Origin: an uncultured Maribacter sp.
GTDB taxonomy: Bacteria; Bacteroidota; Bacteroidia; Flavobacteriales; Flavobacteriaceae
DNA: 36,047 nt
NCBI GenBank assembly: GCA_938038975.1
Contig: CALHVP010000125.1
Span: 1-36,047, forward strand
Reading direction: 5' to 3'
The notes beneath the pieces were generated by a model. That model ran no database searches, had not been told where the DNA came from, and was given only the letters and a program-made list of their open reading frames with translations. Shown here in pieces: positions 32,962-36,047 of this stretch. How positions within the stretch are numbered: the first letter of the stretch is position 1; each line of letters begins with the position of its first letter. A program made the position numbers and the translations under genes.

Positions 32962-35592
32962 ATGTACAAATATATAACCGATACTCTTTTACTTTGTATA
33001 CTCTTCACCTTCACATCCTGCCAACAAGATTCTGATATATATCAAAAAAAACAAGTAGCGGAAATAGATTTTGAGCTACCTGATGGTTTTACTCTAGAGC
33101 AACTTTATCACCCTAGTGAAAACGAACAGGGTTCTTGGGTCTCCTTGGCTCAGGCACCAGAAAATAAAATGTACGCCTGCGACCAAAGAGGTGAACTATA
33201 TTATTTTGAAACACCAAAAAGCAATCAAACCCTTTCCAAAAAAGATATTATCCCAGTAAATCTTCAAATAGGCCAAGCACATGGACTATTGTGGGCCTTT
33301 AATAGCTTGTACGTATCTGTAAACAAAAGATGGGAAGATGACACAACATATGGCAGTGGCATTTATAGATTAATAGATACAGATAATAATGGAGAACTAG
33401 ACAAGGTAGATCTTCTACTAAAACTTGAGGGAGATGGAGAGCATGGTCCACACAGTTTCGCTTTATCACCAAATGGTAAGAACATTTATTTTATTGCTGG
33501 CAACCATACATTAATTCCGGACGAAGTTGCCAATGAAAGTCAACTGCCAAAAAACTGGAATGAAGACAATCTTTTTACCCCATATTTAGATGCAAGAGGT
33601 CATGCTACTGACATCAAAGCACCAGGAGGTTGGATAGCCAAATTTAATTCTGATGGTTCTTCATGGAACCTTATTTCTGCTGGTTATAGAAACCCATTCG
33701 ACTTGGCATTTAATACAGATGGGGAGCTTTTTACCTATGATTCAGATATGGAGTGGGATATAGGAATGCCTTGGTACAGACCTACAAGAATTTGCCATGT
33801 TACCAGCGGAAGTGAATATGGATGGCGAACGGGCTCAGCTAAATGGCCAGCTTATTATCCGGATAATCTTCCAGCTGTACATAATCTAGAACAAGGATCA
33901 CCTACCGCAGTGCTTTCTGCATCAAAACTTAAATTTCCGTCTAAGTATAAAAACGGACTTTTAGTTACCGATTGGAGCTTTGGAACCGTATATTTTATAG
34001 ACCTAAAACCAAAAGGAAGCAGCTATGAAGCTAATCGAGAGATTTTCCTAAGCGGTACTCCACTCCCTTTAACAGATATGATAGCGGGGAATGATGGAAA
34101 TCTGTATTTTGCTACTGGTGGCCGAAATTTAGATTCTCGATTGTATAGACTCAGCTATACTGGAGAAATTAAAAATGAATCTTTAGCTAGAGAATATAAT
34201 ACTGAAAAACAGCTGCGAACTATACGCCAAAAACTAGAATCTTTTCATGTACCCGCAGATACTTCTGGCTTAGCATTTGCTTGGAAACATCTTGACAATC
34301 CAGACCGCTTTATTGCCTATGCTGCACGAATTGTTTTAGAACATAGACCTGTAGAAAATTGGATTTTAAAATTAGAAACCGAACAAGAAGCTAAGAAAAT
34401 AATACCAGCAACCATAGCCTTAGCAAGAAATAGTATTTCTGTGCAGCAAAATCTTTTACTCACAAAGCTAAATACAATATCATTTGAATCCTTAACAAAA
34501 CAGAACCAAGTAAACTTATTAAGAGCTTATGGGCTTAGCTTTATTAGACAAGGTAAACCCACAAAAAAAGAACTAAATAGAATAAACAAAAGACTAAATA
34601 ATCAGTTCCCAAATAAAGACAATACTGTAAACAAAGAATTAGCTCAACTCCTACTCTTTACGGAAGCTGATGGAATCACTAAAAAATTAGTAGACGCATT
34701 ACAATACCATACAAGTCAAAAAACGCTATCAGAAGGAGTTAAAATGTTAGATACCGAGACTACCTTAAGAAGCGAGCAGTACGGGCCTTTAATCCGTGAG
34801 GTTATAGCAAAAATGCCTCCTAGTGAAGCTATTTATTATGGATTACTTTTGAGTAACACCAGTCACGGGTGGACTCAAAGTTTAAGGGAGAAATATTTTC
34901 TATGGTTTTATGATGTCCTAAAAAGTGAAGGAGGAAGGAGCTTTAAAGCATATATGGAAAATGTTAGACAACGGGCACTATCACAAGTTCCTGAATTAGA
35001 AAAAGAGTATTTTCAAGAAGCTTCAGGTGTATATGAACCAACTTCCGCCATTGCAGAAATACCACAACCTATTGGACCAGGAAAACGCTACACAGGAAAT
35101 GATTTAGGTAATATACTTTGGGGACCAGCTTATGTCAAAGGAACTTTTAAAGACGGAAAACGAGCCTACCAAGCAGGAATGTGTATGCTTTGTCATGGAA
35201 TGAGAGGCGAAGGAGGTGCGGTAGGACCTGACTTAACGCAGACGCACACAAAATTTAATGATTACGACTTAATTTTCGCCATCTATAGTCCCAATGATGA
35301 AATATCCGACCAATACGCAAACACACTTTTTAATTTAAAGGATGGAAAAAAAATAGCAGGTAGAATAAAGTCAGAAAATGATACCGAAGTAATTTTGATG
35401 CCTAATCCATATAATGAGACTTACACTACACAATTAGATAAAAAAAATATTTTAAGCCGAGACTTATCCCCTGTATCCCCAATGCCATCCGGACTTTTAA
35501 ACCGACTTAGTGGGCAGGAAATAAAAGATTTAATCAACTATATACAAGCAGGCGGGGATGCTAAGAATGAACGGTACACGAACACAGATTAA
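32962..35592 (+). CDS. Lipoprotein with PQQ-dehydrogenase-like beta-propeller and C-terminal cytochrome c
   Basis: An 876-aa exported protein. The signal peptide ends FTSC with a likely lipid-anchored Cys20. Residues about 35-410 form a sugar-dehydrogenase-like propeller of the membrane-bound dehydrogenase type (TIGR02604-like), with GHATDIKAPGGWI, GYRNPFDLAFN and SGSEYGWR. A helical, HEAT-like middle (about 420-690) follows. The C-terminal cytochrome domain (TIGR02603-like) has the haem site CMLCH at 741-745 and a probable axial Met841 in SPMPSGLL. Such proteins are common in Planctomycetes, Verrucomicrobia and Bacteroidota, generally tied to oxidation of carbohydrates or alcohols; the substrate is unknown. 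It follows trmL by 49 bp but is functionally unrelated. Confidence 0.87.
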   Translation: MYKYITDTLLLCILFTFTSCQQDSDIYQKKQVAEIDFELPDGFTLEQLYHPSENEQGSWVSLAQAPENKMYACDQRGELYYFETPKSNQTLSKKDIIPVNLQIGQAHGLLWAFNSLYVSVNKRWEDDTTYGSGIYRLIDTDNNGELDKVDLLLKLEGDGEHGPHSFALSPNGKNIYFIAGNHTLIPDEVANESQLPKNWNEDNLFTPYLDARGHATDIKAPGGWIAKFNSDGSSWNLISAGYRNPFDLAFNTDGELFTYDSDMEWDIGMPWYRPTRICHVTSGSEYGWRTGSAKWPAYYPDNLPAVHNLEQGSPTAVLSASKLKFPSKYKNGLLVTDWSFGTVYFIDLKPKGSSYEANREIFLSGTPLPLTDMIAGNDGNLYFATGGRNLDSRLYRLSYTGEIKNESLAREYNTEKQLRTIRQKLESFHVPADTSGLAFAWKHLDNPDRFIAYAARIVLEHRPVENWILKLETEQEAKKIIPATIALARNSISVQQNLLLTKLNTISFESLTKQNQVNLLRAYGLSFIRQGKPTKKELNRINKRLNNQFPNKDNTVNKELAQLLLFTEADGITKKLVDALQYHTSQKTLSEGVKMLDTETTLRSEQYGPLIREVIAKMPPSEAIYYGLLLSNTSHGWTQSLREKYFLWFYDVLKSEGGRSFKAYMENVRQRALSQVPELEKEYFQEASGVYEPTSAIAEIPQPIGPGKRYTGNDLGNILWGPAYVKGTFKDGKRAYQAGMCMLCHGMRGEGGAVGPDLTQTHTKFNDYDLIFAIYSPNDEISDQYANTLFNLKDGKKIAGRIKSENDTEVILMPNPYNETYTTQLDKKNILSRDLSPVSPMPSGLLNRLSGQEIKDLINYIQAGGDAKNERYTNTD

Positions 35593-35662
35593 GCAAATTA
35601 TAAATTAGTAGGAAGGCTTGCAATTGAACTTTACCAGCAAAAGAATAACGGTGACAATTGTG

Positions 35663-35670
35663 TATTTTTG
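35663..35670 (+). promoter_or_regulatory. -7-like element (TATTTTTG) ahead of rpe
   Basis: TATTTTTG, with the next bases TAAT, matches TAnnTTTG and would start transcription near 35676, about 13 bases before the ATG of rpe. Confidence 0.5.
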
Positions 35671-35688
35671 TAATCTAAAGAAACAACA

Positions 35689-36047
35689 ATGAGTACGGTA
35701 AAAATTGCCCCTTCCCTATTGGCAGCAGATTTTGGAAATTTGCAGCGTGATGTTGAACTCGTAAACCAAAGCGAAGCAGATTGGCATCATATAGATGTAA
35801 TGGATGGTGTTTTTGTACCTAATATTTCCTACGGAATGCCGGTTATTAAAGCCATACAAAAGCATGCAACCAAACCTTTGGATGTACATCTTATGATTGT
35901 AGACCCAGACAGATATATACAAACTTTTGCAGATTTAGGTGCCGCGGTACTAACGGTACATTATGAAGCTTGTACTCATTTACATAGAACACTACAAGCT
36001 ATCAAATCTGCAGGAATGAAAGCTGGAATAGCTCTTAACCCGCATAC
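35689..36047 (+). CDS. rpe: Ribulose-phosphate 3-epimerase, N-terminal part (runs off right edge)
   Basis: The frame from ATG 35689 is open to the window end (119 codons). The product begins MSTVKIAPSLLAADFGNL with the family's PSxLxADF start (active-site Ser), followed by WHHIDVMDGVFVPNIS with metal ligands His and Asp of the HIDVMDG motif, and DVHLMIVDPDRYI with the third metal-ligand His, the markers of pentose-phosphate epimerase. It converts ribulose 5-phosphate to xylulose 5-phosphate. The C-terminal half, with the last metal ligand and the phosphate-binding loop, lies beyond the window. Confidence 0.94.
   Translation, partial: MSTVKIAPSLLAADFGNLQRDVELVNQSEADWHHIDVMDGVFVPNISYGMPVIKAIQKHATKPLDVHLMIVDPDRYIQTFADLGAAVLTVHYEACTHLHRTLQAIKSAGMKAGIALNPH

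Noticed and set aside
1-36047. Mobile elements, CRISPR arrays, phage genes, tRNA or rRNA genes
   Set aside because: No transposase or integrase, no spaced direct repeats and no cloverleaf or rRNA signature was seen on reading; gene content and codon use look uniform, with no sign of an acquired island.

Overview
The window looks like a chromosomal core region of a low-GC marine member of the Bacteroidota, most likely Flavobacteriaceae. The evidence is a complete Na+-translocating NADH:quinone reductase operon, two type IX secretion (T9SS) genes (Plug and PorT/SprT), a TamL-type outer-membrane assembly lipoprotein, a short region-1.1-less primary sigma factor, repeated TAnnTTTG promoter -7 elements in place of Shine-Dalgarno/TATAAT signals, and many signal peptides ending in -AQ or -CSQ. 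I see no insertion sequence, prophage, CRISPR array, tRNA or rRNA. No intergenic gap exceeds about 260 bp.

Layout. 1-6790 (minus strand): nqrABCDEF closed by a strong terminator, then an unrecognised 121-aa gene overlapping by one base the start of apbE, the FMN transferase that flavinylates NqrB and NqrC; apbE is cut by the window edge. 6942-9729 (plus): T9SS Plug (DUF5103), a DUF3667 zinc-ribbon membrane protein and apaG. 9963-12776 (plus): pruA, a secreted DinB-like protein and a small Cys-rich lipoprotein. 12813-13448 (minus): rsmG. 13569-14669 (plus): a membrane fatty-acid desaturase. 14925-16112 (plus): an aspartate-type aminotransferase interrupted by one in-frame TGA. 16222-19066 (minus): trkA-trkH potassium uptake. 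19296-20789 (plus): menG/ubiE and porT. 20794-21513 (minus): a TrmH-family RNA methyltransferase. 21538-29019 (plus): tamL, fbaA, accD, rpsO, pnp. 29077-30978 (minus): an unrecognised secreted protein with an OmpA-like stretch and terminal CxxC pairs. 31184-36047 (plus): rpoD, a VF530-family protein, trmL, a propeller plus cytochrome c lipoprotein, and rpe (cut by the right edge).

How it fits together. The genes are mostly housekeeping: sodium-coupled respiration with its cofactor-loading enzyme, menaquinone methylation (MenG makes the quinone that Nqr reduces), outer-membrane assembly and T9SS, central carbon metabolism (FBP aldolase, ribulose-5-phosphate epimerase), fatty-acid synthesis and desaturation, RNA modification and decay, K+ uptake, and the sigma factor expected to read the promoters seen here.

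Most worth a second look: the lone nonsense codon in the aminotransferase; the structured leader ahead of pnp; the uncharacterised gene coupled to apbE, which resembles a PD-(D/E)XK-type fold without catalytic residues; a sigma54-like site followed by two terminators after rpoD; the SGET (not SGAT) flavinylation motif in NqrB; and an AccD without zinc-ribbon cysteines. No clearly new multi-gene system was recognised.
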